This document shows positions 15,579 through 24,315 of a DNA stretch of 33,988 nucleotides, piece by piece. How positions within the stretch are numbered: position 1 is the stretch's first letter; each line of letters starts with the position of its first letter. The DNA lies in contig PCWN01000005.1 of assembly GCA_002787355.1 (NCBI GenBank), forward strand, positions 24,502 to 58,489, written 5' to 3'. The notes beneath the pieces were generated by a model. That model had not been told where the DNA came from. It did not search any database and saw only the letters and a list, made by a program, of their open reading frames with translations. The DNA comes from Candidatus Magasanikbacteria bacterium CG11_big_fil_rev_8_21_14_0_20_39_34 (GTDB taxonomy: Bacteria > Patescibacteriota > Patescibacteriia > Magasanikbacterales > UBA922). Both the position numbers and the translations under genes were made by a program.

Positions 15579-16826
15579 TTAAACCACGAGTAAGAAGCCT
15601 AGTATCAATACATTCTCAAAAAAAAGGTATAGTTGATACCCAAACGAAAAAGCCTTCCCATTCATAGGGCTATATATGCCAAATGAGAAAATTGCTAATA
15701 AAAATACAATAAGAATAAAAGGGATTCCTTTGACAATCAAAGTATCTCCTCCTTTTTTTAAACTGAAAGATCTCTTTATATGTCTCAAATTTTTTTGAAA
15801 TAATCTCCAAAGAGAAAAAGCTGCCTTTCCAAGAATTGGCCAAAAGAATATTAAAGGAAGTGCAAAAAGTCTTGACTCCTGGGCCTTTGCAGAAAAAAAC
15901 ACAAAGAAGGAATTTATGAAAACTGTAAGGACAAATGCCAGCAACATTCGCCTGGTATTTTTTTTTGGAGAAAAATGATTGATAAATCCGATTGCAATAG
16001 CAAGCGGCAAACCAAGTACCAATACAAAGCTTACAATAGATTCCAAACTATATTGCCAACTTTGAAAGTTAAACATCCAGTGTGAGAACCTTTCATTGAT
16101 GAAATATTTTGATGCTATCGCACCGTAATCACTCATACTTGCAAAGTACCACAGTGCTCCAACGTATCCAATGACGGTAAGGATTAAAGAAAAAGCACTC
16201 CTTAAAAAAGTTATATTACTTAGAGGTTTTCTTCCCTCGGGCAAGAGTAAAAGAAACAACCCCGGAACAAGGAAAATAGTTGTTTCACGTGCCATCAGAG
16301 CAAAAAAGAAAGAAATTGCAAAGGGAATCCACTGCTTTTGAAACAAACAAAGCAATGTAAGAAAAAGAAATAGATATTGAAATGGCTCATCGTATGAATA
16401 GACAGGAATAAAAAATGCAAAAAGAATAGAAAAACTGAGATAAAAGAAAAGAACACTGAGGTAGGCATTCCTCTCTTTTTGTTTCAAAGCCTTTGCAAGA
16501 TAGAAAAGGACCACCCCGCAAAGGAACAGAACAAAAAAATTCACGAAAATAAATGCATTCGCATAACTTATATCCAGTATTCTATGAATAAAATCTATAG
16601 AAAAAGATGTGATTGGACGACGAATAAATGCCGGATGCTGTATATGATATTCATACACCTCCTGAATAAACCCGTGATTTATTCTTGCCCTGTAATCCAA
16701 AATCCCGTGACTCGTCGCATCCAAATTCAGCATACTGGAAAAAATATAGTGAACCGCAAAAAGAGCAACTGTACAACACAGACTCAAAAACAACACTTTT
16801 GCAAACGATATCACGTTTTTTTTCAT
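15579..16826 (-). CDS. Multispanning membrane protein, GT-C glycosyltransferase-like
   Basis: A 415-residue polytopic protein with about ten membrane helices. After the first helix there is an extracytoplasmic loop with LNLDATSHGILDYRAR and HPAFIRRPITS, and a central SYDEPFQYLFLFLTLLC followed by FALMARETTIFLVPGLFLLL. An acidic residue in the first loop and the ARETT element in the fourth cytosolic region recall GT-C transferases that use lipid-linked sugars. I cannot confirm the family by eye, and a flippase-like role is possible. It starts 8 nt after the citryl-CoA lyase-like gene and ends the directon. Confidence 0.5.
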   Translation of the reverse strand: MKKNVISFAKVLFLSLCCTVALFAVHYIFSSMLNLDATSHGILDYRARINHGFIQEVYEYHIQHPAFIRRPITSFSIDFIHRILDISYANAFIFVNFFVLFLCGVVLFYLAKALKQKERNAYLSVLFFYLSFSILFAFFIPVYSYDEPFQYLFLFLTLLCLFQKQWIPFAISFFFALMARETTIFLVPGLFLLLLPEGRKPLSNITFLRSAFSLILTVIGYVGALWYFASMSDYGAIASKYFINERFSHWMFNFQSWQYSLESIVSFVLVLGLPLAIAIGFINHFSPKKNTRRMLLAFVLTVFINSFFVFFSAKAQESRLFALPLIFFWPILGKAAFSLWRLFQKNLRHIKRSFSLKKGGDTLIVKGIPFILIVFLLAIFSFGIYSPMNGKAFSFGYQLYLFFENVLILGFLLVV

Positions 16827-16834
16827 AAAAAGTT

Positions 16835-17563
16835 TTATGGAATATATTCAATATCATCTACATCTAATCTTCTTATCCCACTATCCTGTACCATTTCTTC
16901 GTATACTTGAGCTACCAGACCGGGGATTCGTCCAATCACAAATATACCACGTCCAAGCCTACTATCAAAACCCATATCACAAAGAATTGCGCCGATTGCT
17001 CCATCTACATTCAACGGAAGCTTCTTTGAAGAGATTTTGTTAATTTCTGTATGAACAGATTTGGCAAATTTACAATGCATTCCAAAAAATCCAAGTTCTT
17101 CTGCTTTTTTCAAGAGAACCTCGGCACGTGGATCTTTTTCTTCAAATACCTTGTGTCCAAAACCAGGGGCATATTTTTTTTGCTCTTTCATGGATTTCAA
17201 GAGCAAAGATACATCAGAGGTTTCAACATTCTCGTAAAAAAAATGCATAGTAGCTTCAAGTGCCACACCATGCCTTTCACCAAAACCCAAAATACCCGCT
17301 GCAAGCGCACAATGCATGGGGTTATTTGCAGAAGCAGAAATTCGCGCGGTCAGTGCAGAAGTGGTAGCCGGACCATGATCAATAATAGATGTAAAAATAG
17401 CATTCATCATCTGCTCTTCTTTATCTCTTGGAAGTCTCCCCTGTAGAATAAGAAAAATGGTCTGGGTAAACGTATTGTTTTCAATAAGTTCTGTCAGTTC
17501 TTTCCCTCGAACTCTTTCCGTTCCGTTTGTTTTAACGTCCGTTATAGATGTTTGAAATTTCAT
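16835..17563 (-). CDS. Citryl-CoA lyase-like protein (citrate-synthase fold)
   Basis: A 242-residue citrate-synthase-fold protein, far shorter than citrate synthase (about 370-430) and like the lyase part at the C-terminus of ATP-citrate lyase or free Ccl. Catalytic equivalents are present: His98 in GFGERHGVA, His137 in GFGHKVFEEKDPRAE and Asp187 in LNVDGAIGA. It would split citryl-CoA into acetyl-CoA and oxaloacetate. The N-terminus (TDVKTNGTERVRGKELTELI) matches the linker region of AclA. It directly follows the CoA-ligase alpha subunit with a 25-nt gap. Condensation in the other direction, or use of methylcitryl-CoA, is possible. Confidence 0.78.
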   Translation of the reverse strand: MKFQTSITDVKTNGTERVRGKELTELIENNTFTQTIFLILQGRLPRDKEEQMMNAIFTSIIDHGPATTSALTARISASANNPMHCALAAGILGFGERHGVALEATMHFFYENVETSDVSLLLKSMKEQKKYAPGFGHKVFEEKDPRAEVLLKKAEELGFFGMHCKFAKSVHTEINKISSKKLPLNVDGAIGAILCDMGFDSRLGRGIFVIGRIPGLVAQVYEEMVQDSGIRRLDVDDIEYIP

Positions 17564-17588
17564 ATGTGTTGCTTATGTCTCTTATATT

Positions 17589-18485
17589 TTATGCATAGGG
17601 TTGCACAAGTTGTACCAAATCCTCATAGGTTTGAGCTATCATAACCCCAACTGAAGCAAGCGCTGCAGATTTTTCTTCTGCACCTTGTCCACGCGCTACA
17701 ATAGCCCCCGCATGACCAATATTTATTCCTTCTGGGAGTACTTTTGTAAACTTCCCACCGATATATATGGCAAGTGGTTTGGTAAATCGTTTTTGTAGTA
17801 TCATATTTACTATTTCAAACTCGTAACTTCCCCCATGCTCACCGTAAATTACCACGGCCCTTGTTTGAATATCCTGCTCAAACATTTCCAAAAGATCGGC
17901 ATAGGTAGTTCCCATGAGGAGATCCCCTCCCACATGCACAGCAGTGCTCTGTCCCATTCCCGCTTTGCGTATCTGCCAACTGACTTCGTTTGTCATTCCA
18001 CCCGAACGTGAAATGATTCCAATGGATCCTGGTTGAAAAATTTGATCTGCCAACTCTTTTGGTCCACCAACAACACCAATACGTCCAATTCCGGGAGCTA
18101 TGAATCCCAAAGAACTTGGGCCAATAATCCGGATCCCTCTTTCCTTTGCAGCCGCCAAACAATAGGCGGTATCCTTTATAGGGATACGCTCTACAATAGT
18201 ATTAATAAGTGGAATATCACTTTCAATAGCTTCCAAAAAAGCCTCTTTGGCGGCAAATGGAGGCACATAGATGGTGGTAATATCTATTGGTCCAAGTTCT
18301 GCCTTTGCATCCGCTACAGAGTTAAAAACAGGCCTTCCTTCAACCATTTCACCAGCTTTCCCAGGACGCACACCTCCAACAACTTGCGTTCCATAAGAAA
18401 GCATTGATTGTGCCGCCTTTTGCCCTTCTTTTCCGGTAATACCTTGAATTAAAACACGAGTTTCTTTTGTAAGGAGAATAGACAT
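17589..18485 (-). CDS. CoA-ligase alpha subunit, citryl-CoA synthetase small-subunit-like
   Basis: A 298-residue SucD-like subunit. It has the CoA-binding fold with ITGKEG (16-21), IGPSSLGFIAPG (121-132), SRSGGMTNEVSWQ, and the phosphohistidine motif NIGHAGAIVARG with His258. The Glu of GEHGGSYE (216) is the residue that steadies the phosphohistidine. The extra ITGKEGQKAAQSMLSYG start is that of SucD, but the VGVMIAQTYEDL end and gene context are those of ATP-citrate lyase. It sits 3 nt after the ATP-grasp subunit gene. Likely role: transfers phosphate to citrate to form citryl-phosphate and then citryl-CoA. Succinyl-CoA synthetase is the main alternative. Confidence 0.8.
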   Translation of the reverse strand: MSILLTKETRVLIQGITGKEGQKAAQSMLSYGTQVVGGVRPGKAGEMVEGRPVFNSVADAKAELGPIDITTIYVPPFAAKEAFLEAIESDIPLINTIVERIPIKDTAYCLAAAKERGIRIIGPSSLGFIAPGIGRIGVVGGPKELADQIFQPGSIGIISRSGGMTNEVSWQIRKAGMGQSTAVHVGGDLLMGTTYADLLEMFEQDIQTRAVVIYGEHGGSYEFEIVNMILQKRFTKPLAIYIGGKFTKVLPEGINIGHAGAIVARGQGAEEKSAALASVGVMIAQTYEDLVQLVQPYA

Positions 18486-18488
18486 ATT

Positions 18489-19664
18489 TTATTGTTTATG
18501 AATTGCTTCTGCCAGAATACGAGCACTTTCTGTCATGCTGGTTTCTTTTCCAAAAACTTGCATATTGAGAGAATTTCTTTTTTTACATTCTTCAACCAAG
18601 GCAAAGGCCTCTGCACTTTCCGGTCCATCCCTTCTTACCACAATTGGATATCTTGGCTGTACTTCGTCGAGTGCATCTATAATGCCCAAAAAAGTCTCTT
18701 TCATATTGGTGAAGTTCGCTACTACCCCACACATCCACAACCCACGTAAACCAGGTTTGGATAAAACAATTTTTGCCAACTGATATACTTTCTCGCGTGG
18801 AGGGTTCCCTGAGTACTCCGTATAATTTGCGGCCTGTAACCCCACATCCATTAACGCGTCCATATTGGCAATACTTGCCCCACCTCCATTGAGAATAAGT
18901 GCAACATCCCCATCAAATTCAATATACTTTCCCGCGGTACCTTGGTAATATTTTTCTCCCTTATCAATTTCTTGTACAGCAATTTCGCGATCCGTGGGCT
19001 GTCTTCCCATCATAGTACGCGGCTCAAATGTTTCCCAATCCTCATGCCGAAAAAAAGCATCATCATCCAAAGCAATCTTTGCGTCAGCTGCGACCCATGC
19101 ATTTTCTAAAGTTTTTACTAAAGGATTAATTTCTACCACACGGCAATCCTCTTTCAAGAAACAATTCCATAATGATTGGAATATATGTTGCAATGATTCA
19201 CCAAGAAAGTCCGCATCCTTGAGTTCAAGTTTCTCATTTGAGATATCAAGCAAGCATTTATATATTTTTGACTCATCCACATCCTCTATATCCATTCCCC
19301 CTTCCTCACTATAAATAAGCACTGGCTGTTTTGCATTGGTATCATAGGTAATAGACACATAATGTTCAGAAAGAATGGAAAGTTTCTCCTCAATACGTAC
19401 TGATGCAACATACTGTCCTCGAACTTCCATGGAAAACAGATCTTCAACGGCTTCTTTTATTTCATCTTTTCCACTACAAAACCGAATGGCATTATTTTTT
19501 CCGCGTTTTCCCGAGAGAACCTGTGCCTTTACTACTACATCAAAAGAATTTAAACTTTCAAAATGCGAATCTACATTATCTCCACGACGTATAACAACCC
19601 CTTTTGGTATTTTTATACCATACTTTTCAAATAAGGCTTTCCCCTCAAATTCGTATAAATTCAT
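18489..19664 (-). CDS. ATP-grasp CoA-ligase beta subunit, AclB/CcsA-like
   Basis: A 391-residue ATP-grasp subunit. It begins NLYEFEGKALFEKYGIKIPKG, with KAQVLSGKRGKNNAIRF as the ATP-binding loop and RVVEINPLVKT as the metal site. The C-terminal ligase domain has LILNGGGASIANMDALMDVG, ANYTEYSGNPP and VVANFTNMKETF. These last three match ATP-citrate lyase rather than SucC, whose equivalents are NGAGLAM and NFLDVGGGA. It would activate citrate with ATP together with the next gene. The start at 19664 abuts the GNAT stop (TAATATG), so it is coupled to that gene. Confidence 0.82.
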   Translation of the reverse strand: MNLYEFEGKALFEKYGIKIPKGVVIRRGDNVDSHFESLNSFDVVVKAQVLSGKRGKNNAIRFCSGKDEIKEAVEDLFSMEVRGQYVASVRIEEKLSILSEHYVSITYDTNAKQPVLIYSEEGGMDIEDVDESKIYKCLLDISNEKLELKDADFLGESLQHIFQSLWNCFLKEDCRVVEINPLVKTLENAWVAADAKIALDDDAFFRHEDWETFEPRTMMGRQPTDREIAVQEIDKGEKYYQGTAGKYIEFDGDVALILNGGGASIANMDALMDVGLQAANYTEYSGNPPREKVYQLAKIVLSKPGLRGLWMCGVVANFTNMKETFLGIIDALDEVQPRYPIVVRRDGPESAEAFALVEECKKRNSLNMQVFGKETSMTESARILAEAIHKQ

Positions 19665-19665
19665 A

Positions 19666-20028
19666 TTAGTATTCTTCTTGTAAAGGTTTAGATCCATTTA
19701 AATTCATTCGAAATTCTTTTCCCCAGTCCTCAAATCCAACTTTTTTGTACCACTCATGAACTCCCTCATTGGAATACCGACTGGTTGCAATAAATTTATA
19801 GCAATCAAGTTCTTTTACTTTTTTCATTATAGATTTCAATAGCTCTTTGGCATATCCTTTTCCGCGATACTCCGGGTCAACATAAACATTTTCCAAAAGT
19901 GCATACGGCTCTTTATGCCTATTATTTTGGATGATAACAACAAATGCAAACCCAACCGTTTTGCCATCTTCTTCTATATTGAATTCTATAGCATAAGAGT
20001 CCTCCCTTTTTTTATTTACAATTTTCAT
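19666..20028 (-). CDS. GNAT-family N-acetyltransferase
   Basis: A 120-residue acetyltransferase of the GNAT fold. The acetyl-CoA pyrophosphate loop is VYVDPEYRGKGYAKELLKS (about 65-83), preceded by the beta bulge strand YALLENVYV and followed by ATSRYSNEGVHEWYKKVGF, the usual beta5-alpha4 segment. The substrate is not evident. Its stop overlaps the start region of the citrate-activating subunit, which would supply acetyl-CoA. The directon also holds GlmS and a GlmU-type uridylyltransferase that lacks the acetyltransferase half, so glucosamine phosphate is one candidate substrate. Confidence 0.85.
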   Translation of the reverse strand: MKIVNKKREDSYAIEFNIEEDGKTVGFAFVVIIQNNRHKEPYALLENVYVDPEYRGKGYAKELLKSIMKKVKELDCYKFIATSRYSNEGVHEWYKKVGFEDWGKEFRMNLNGSKPLQEEY

Positions 20029-20132
20029 ACATCTTTCTTTTGATCACCGAGTAGGAGTTCCCCTCGTGGCTTATAATAGATATAATAAATTTCATTATGG
20101 ATTGCACCCAAAAAAGAAATGGGAAAGGTGAC
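20029..20132 (-). promoter_or_regulatory. Intergenic leader before the GNAT-citrate genes
   Basis: The only gap above 60 nt in the metabolic directon. On the minus strand TTGGGT and TATTAT are 18 nt apart, a weak promoter, and CACGAG/CTCGGTG can form a hairpin close to the GNAT start. An internal promoter is plausible but not certain. Confidence 0.3.
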
Positions 20133-20546
20133 TTATTGTCTTTTTTCATCTTGGTAATTTCTCAATACTTTTGAAAGCATAAGCATTAAAATAACCAAAG
20201 GAAGAATGGGGGGTATCTTACCTGACCCCAATGCTCCGACGACTATCAATATCCAAAAGAATAAACTGAGATAGTAATAAAACTTTTTTCCTTTTTGGAT
20301 GGACAAAAGACTTACCATACAAGCAAAAAGAGAAAGAATGGAGATAGTGGCAGCCTCCCCGACTTGCTGATAGGACAAACTATCCTCGGTAATAAATTGT
20401 GAACGAAAACCCAGCCAAAAAGGATCCAGGTGTGTCGGATTCTGCCCGGCAATCCATAAAAAAATTATAACAAGCCCCACAGAGAGTATAAGCTGCAAAA
20501 GCAATAATTTTTTTAACCAAAATACCATTTTGGAAGCTTCTATCAT
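20133..20546 (-). CDS. Small membrane protein of unknown function
   Basis: A 137-residue protein with about four hydrophobic spans: LLLLQLILSVGLVIIFLWIAG, ISILSLFACMVSLLSI, YYYLSLFFWILIVVGAL and ILPLVILMLMLSKVL. The second loop holds DPFWLGFRSQFITEDSLSY. I do not recognise a family. The ATG overlaps the stop of yvcK (ATGA), which supports this start and ties it to the envelope and amino-sugar genes upstream. Confidence 0.7.
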   Translation of the reverse strand: MIEASKMVFWLKKLLLLQLILSVGLVIIFLWIAGQNPTHLDPFWLGFRSQFITEDSLSYQQVGEAATISILSLFACMVSLLSIQKGKKFYYYLSLFFWILIVVGALGSGKIPPILPLVILMLMLSKVLRNYQDEKRQ

Positions 20547-21529
20547 ATTTTTTCCCTTATTATATCATAGAGTCTCTTTCCAAGCGCATGGTGATCTATG
20601 CCACCGCCTGATTTTTCTACATCAAACCCAAATACCCTATGTGAGGGGAGATTTTCAACATCAAAGCTCAAGACTCCCCATTCTTTTTCTTCGTAATGAG
20701 ATTGTTCATCCTGTGAAAGGATATGGTCATTATAGACAACTACATCCAATTTTCTTGGCAAATACTTTTCCAAAGCTTCAACCCGTGCACTCAAATTTTG
20801 AGGAGCGTATTCACCGGATAGTGAGTACTTATTCCCAGCAAAATAGAGAATCTTTGCGTGAGACTGTGCAATCGCCTCATAGGTTCCATCTGCCAGAAGA
20901 GATGCAATATTACTGGTATAGAGATCCCCCGGACCAATAACAATGACATCTGCAGAAGTGATCGCCTTCTTTGCTCCATCATATAATCTTCCAGATCTTT
21001 CCAACCAAGCACGTTGAATAAGGAGACCTTCCTTCCGGTTATGCGGCTCGTCTATTTCCCCTTCACCATGAATTTGAGTCCCATCACTTAACTCTACATT
21101 GAGATCGGTCATATCCAGTGTTGCTGGAAAGACTTTCCCATGTATCTCAAAAATTTTTCCAAGTGCATCAATGGTAGAGACTAAATCTCCACAGTAATTT
21201 GCAGAAAGTGCAATCATTAAACTTCCTATATTGAGCCCATTGAGTTTGTCTTCTGTTTCAAAACGTTTTTTATAAAAAATTTCTTTCAAAAGATCAAAGT
21301 CATATTTGGACAGTGCCATAAGCACACGCAAAATATCTGCCACTGGAAGCTGTTTTAACTCTTCACGAACAATGCGTGATGATCTTCCAGAATCACTCAT
21401 TGAAACTACCGCAGATAGGTGAATATCTTGATATTCTTTTAACCCCAACAAAACCAGAGAAGTCCCATTGGCTCCACCAAAGACAACCACTTCAGAAGAA
21501 CGTTCATTTTGCATATTTTTATTTTCCAT
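20543..21529 (-). CDS. yvcK: YvcK/CofD-like gluconeogenesis factor
   Basis: A 328-residue member of the YvcK family, which in Bacillus binds UDP-sugars, is needed for growth on gluconeogenic carbon and affects cell-wall precursor flux. Motifs: FGGANGTSLVLLGLK (usual GGGTGLS), MSDSGRSSRIVREEL (usual ADDGGSS), GLNIGSLMIAL and VIGPGDLYTSNIASLL, in the right order. The ATG at 21529 or 21514 may be used. Placed 24 nt after glmS, which fits the known link of YvcK to GlmS and UDP-GlcNAc levels. The Gly/Asp changes in the first two motifs are unusual but keep the small/acidic pattern. Confidence 0.87.
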   Translation of the reverse strand: MENKNMQNERSSEVVVFGGANGTSLVLLGLKEYQDIHLSAVVSMSDSGRSSRIVREELKQLPVADILRVLMALSKYDFDLLKEIFYKKRFETEDKLNGLNIGSLMIALSANYCGDLVSTIDALGKIFEIHGKVFPATLDMTDLNVELSDGTQIHGEGEIDEPHNRKEGLLIQRAWLERSGRLYDGAKKAITSADVIVIGPGDLYTSNIASLLADGTYEAIAQSHAKILYFAGNKYSLSGEYAPQNLSARVEALEKYLPRKLDVVVYNDHILSQDEQSHYEEKEWGVLSFDVENLPSHRVFGFDVEKSGGGIDHHALGKRLYDIIREKI

Positions 21530-21553
21530 AATATATAATCAATATAAAAATAT

Positions 21554-23398
21554 CTACTCCACCGTAACCGATTTTGCCAAATTTCGTGGTCGATCTACAT
21601 CTCTTTTCAAAGCAACCGCAACATAGTATGAGAAAAGTTGCAATGGAATAGTATTCAACAATGGCTCCAAAAGTTCCTTCATTGCAGGAACATAGATAAC
21701 ATCTTCAGCTAATTCTTTTGCCCTTTCATCCCCCTGAGTTGCAATGAGAATAACCTTTCCTTTTCGAGCCCGAATCTCTTCTATATTACTACGCATTTTT
21801 TCATAGAGTTGATTCTGTGGCATTATAGCAAATGTTGGAAAATCTTCCGAAATAAGAGCCAGTGGCCCATGTTTCATTTCTCCACCCGGGTAGGCCTCCG
21901 CATGAATATAGCTTATTTCTTTCAACTTTAAAGATCCTTCTAGCGCAACGGGGTAGTTGATACCTCGACCAAGAAAAAGGAAATTTTTATAATCTTTATA
22001 CTTTTCCGCAATTTCTTTTATAGAATCTTTTTGAGATAATATCCAGTTCATTTTTTCTGGAATCTCCAAAAATGCATTCAGCATACGCTGACCGGTAGCA
22101 ATACTTACACGTCGTGCACGTCCAAATTGCAATGCATATAATAATGCAACGGTTACCATATTTGTATAAGCTTTCGTAGACGCAACGGCCAACTCCGCAC
22201 CGGCATGAATATAGGTTCCCCCATCTGTTTCTCGAGAAATAGTAGAACCAATAACATTCACAATACCTCGAACGAAAGCACCTTTTCGTTTTGCTTCACG
22301 CAGAGCCGCCAAAGTATCCGCCGTCTCTCCGGATTGTGACATGACGAATACTAATGTTTTTTCATCAATAATAGGATCTCGATAACGAAATTCACTCGCG
22401 ACATCAACCTCGGCGGGAATGCCTGCCAACCGTTCAAAAGCATACTTTCCCACCATTCCAGCGTAGCTTGCCGTGCCACAGGCAATAAAAATTACCCGAT
22501 TGATATCTCGCATCTGCTGCTCGGTCATATTGAGCCCACCAAGGACTGCCGTTCCCTCTGCCATGTTGAACCTTCCACGAATGGCATCTTCAAAAACCGT
22601 GGGCTGGTCATGAATTTCTTTAAGCATAAAATGGGGGAATCCTTGTTTTTCTGCTTGTTCATCATTCCAATGAATTTCTTCAACTTTCTTTGAAACAATT
22701 TCATCTTTGAGAGTGAAAAGTCTTACATTATTTTCCTTCACTTCTGCAATTTCTCCATCATCTAAAAATAATACGTCTCTTGTGTAGGCCAAAATAGGAG
22801 TAGCGTCACTTGCAATGTAATTTTCATCCTTCCCAACGCCTACAACAATAGGACTTCCCATACGCGCAGTAATGAGGCAATCCGGTACGTCTTCGTGCAT
22901 AACCACAATTCCATAGGTTCCCTTCACATGAGAAAGTCCACATCCCACAGCTTTACGAAGACCTTCACAATTTTTTTGTTCTTGAAGGTCAAACTCTCGT
23001 TCTATAAGATGTGCTAAAACTTCTGAATCTGTTTCAGAAGTAAAATGATGTTCCGGACCAAGCTGATCTTTCAGTTCGCGATAATTTTCTATAATTCCAT
23101 TATGAACCAACACAAGTTTCCCTTTATTTCCCGTATGAGGATGCGCGTTCAACTCCGTTACCCCACCATGTGTGGCCCAACGTGTATGTGCAATTCCGAC
23201 ACTCCCAGGTAAATGAGAAGTTTTCATCTTTTCTGCCAAATTTTCAATCTTTCCAACACATTTTGTCATAGCAAGCGTGGAATGATCTGAAATTGCCATT
23301 CCACTACTATCATAACCTCTATATTCAAGACGTCGAAGCCCCTGCAATAAAATGGGCGCAGCTTGTCGTTTTCCAATATAACCTATTATTCCACACAT
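21554..23398 (-). CDS. glmS: Glutamine--fructose-6-phosphate aminotransferase
   Basis: Makes glucosamine-6-phosphate from fructose-6-phosphate and glutamine, the committing step to UDP-GlcNAc. The N-terminal glutaminase has the catalytic Cys2 (MCGIIGYIG) and AHTRWATHG. Two SIS isomerase domains follow, with IACGTASYAG, SQSGETADTLAALREAK, and the C-terminal DRPRNLAKSVTVE carrying the Schiff-base Lys. At 614 residues it is full length. A 13-bp palindrome lies just upstream, but there is no room for a glmS ribozyme. It sits between a GT2 gene and yvcK. Confidence 0.97.
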   Translation of the reverse strand: MCGIIGYIGKRQAAPILLQGLRRLEYRGYDSSGMAISDHSTLAMTKCVGKIENLAEKMKTSHLPGSVGIAHTRWATHGGVTELNAHPHTGNKGKLVLVHNGIIENYRELKDQLGPEHHFTSETDSEVLAHLIEREFDLQEQKNCEGLRKAVGCGLSHVKGTYGIVVMHEDVPDCLITARMGSPIVVGVGKDENYIASDATPILAYTRDVLFLDDGEIAEVKENNVRLFTLKDEIVSKKVEEIHWNDEQAEKQGFPHFMLKEIHDQPTVFEDAIRGRFNMAEGTAVLGGLNMTEQQMRDINRVIFIACGTASYAGMVGKYAFERLAGIPAEVDVASEFRYRDPIIDEKTLVFVMSQSGETADTLAALREAKRKGAFVRGIVNVIGSTISRETDGGTYIHAGAELAVASTKAYTNMVTVALLYALQFGRARRVSIATGQRMLNAFLEIPEKMNWILSQKDSIKEIAEKYKDYKNFLFLGRGINYPVALEGSLKLKEISYIHAEAYPGGEMKHGPLALISEDFPTFAIMPQNQLYEKMRSNIEEIRARKGKVILIATQGDERAKELAEDVIYVPAMKELLEPLLNTIPLQLFSYYVAVALKRDVDRPRNLAKSVTVE

Positions 23399-23420
23399 AT
23401 ATTTTGTTTAGGGTTTAGTG

Positions 23421-23448
23421 TTTAGAGATATACTTGTATATCTCTAAA
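23421..23448 (-). promoter_or_regulatory. Perfect palindrome before glmS
   Basis: TTTAGAGATATAC and GTATATCTCTAAA form a perfect 13-bp inverted repeat with a 2-nt centre in the 59-nt gap between the GT2 gene and glmS. No T tract follows on the minus strand, so it is not a standard terminator; it may be an RNA processing or stability hairpin, or a protein site. Confidence 0.5.
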
Positions 23449-23457
23449 TTCTCTCCC

Positions 23458-24312
23458 CTAATCTTCATTGTACTCGGGAAAATATTTATATCTTGCAGGT
23501 TTTTCAAGACCTTCTTCCACTAATTTTTGAAGTCTAGTGTACTTTTCTACTCTTTCTGGCCACCAATTTTGACCCTGCATAAGAGAATCCTCTTTATGTT
23601 TTTTATAAATAAAATCAAATGCATTTGCCCAATCCCCATACGTTGCATTGGAACACATCCCTTCTGTACTTCCATATCGCTGTGTGTAGTAAACTAAAGG
23701 CTCCATGACAAAAACAAATCCATCCGGTTTTACATTCCCCAACATCAGCAAAAAGTCCCAATCTTCAATATAAGATAAAGTGACATCCCAAAAAATGTTT
23801 CCCTGTACAAAATCTCTTTTGTGAAACAGACCGCTACTGGTTGTCTTTACTTTCCAATGGTAATAATCCTGTAAAGTAGGTGCCTGCGTACAGAGAACTT
23901 CTGCTGGCTTCTCTTGCAGAATATTCAAATTTTTGTCTACCAAAATAATATGCCGTATTTGGTTCACAATCCCAAAACAGGCTTGCTCATTATTTTGAAA
24001 AGCAACCTGAATATGTGAAAGAAAATTTGGCAAAACAGAGTCATCACTATCCAGATACACAATAAGATCCCCTTTTGCCGCCATGAGTCCTGCATTGCGT
24101 GCAGATGAAGCACCAGAATTTTTTTGATAAATATAACGAAGTCTTTTCTCATACACCTGCATATCATGAACCACAGTCATAGTATTATCCGTAGAACCGT
24201 CATCTACAATAATGACCTCAAAATGAGAATAGTCTTGTGCAAAAATACTTTCCAAGGATTTTACCAGGAGATTTGCACGATTATACGTTGGGATAATTAT
24301 AGAAAATAACAT
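23458..24312 (-). CDS. GT2-family glycosyltransferase
   Basis: A 284-residue GT-A-fold transferase. FSIIIPTYNRANLLVKSLES opens the nucleotide-sugar domain. IIVDDGSTDNT and NSGASSARNAGL follow, then the DxD metal site in VYLDSDDSVLP. The ED of YIEDWDFLLML fits the catalytic base of GT2 enzymes. No membrane span is seen, so it acts at the cytosolic face on lipid-linked or protein acceptors. The donor sugar is unknown; the neighbouring GlmS and uridylyltransferase suggest a UDP-sugar made in the same operon. It ends 59 nt before glmS and starts 3 nt after the HAD gene. Confidence 0.88.
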   Translation of the reverse strand: MLFSIIIPTYNRANLLVKSLESIFAQDYSHFEVIIVDDGSTDNTMTVVHDMQVYEKRLRYIYQKNSGASSARNAGLMAAKGDLIVYLDSDDSVLPNFLSHIQVAFQNNEQACFGIVNQIRHIILVDKNLNILQEKPAEVLCTQAPTLQDYYHWKVKTTSSGLFHKRDFVQGNIFWDVTLSYIEDWDFLLMLGNVKPDGFVFVMEPLVYYTQRYGSTEGMCSNATYGDWANAFDFIYKKHKEDSLMQGQNWWPERVEKYTRLQKLVEEGLEKPARYKYFPEYNED

Positions 24313-24315
24313 ACA

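Noticed and set aside
23399-23457. glmS ribozyme
   Set aside because: The gap is under 60 nt and has only a simple palindrome; the ribozyme needs well over 100 nt with a conserved core.
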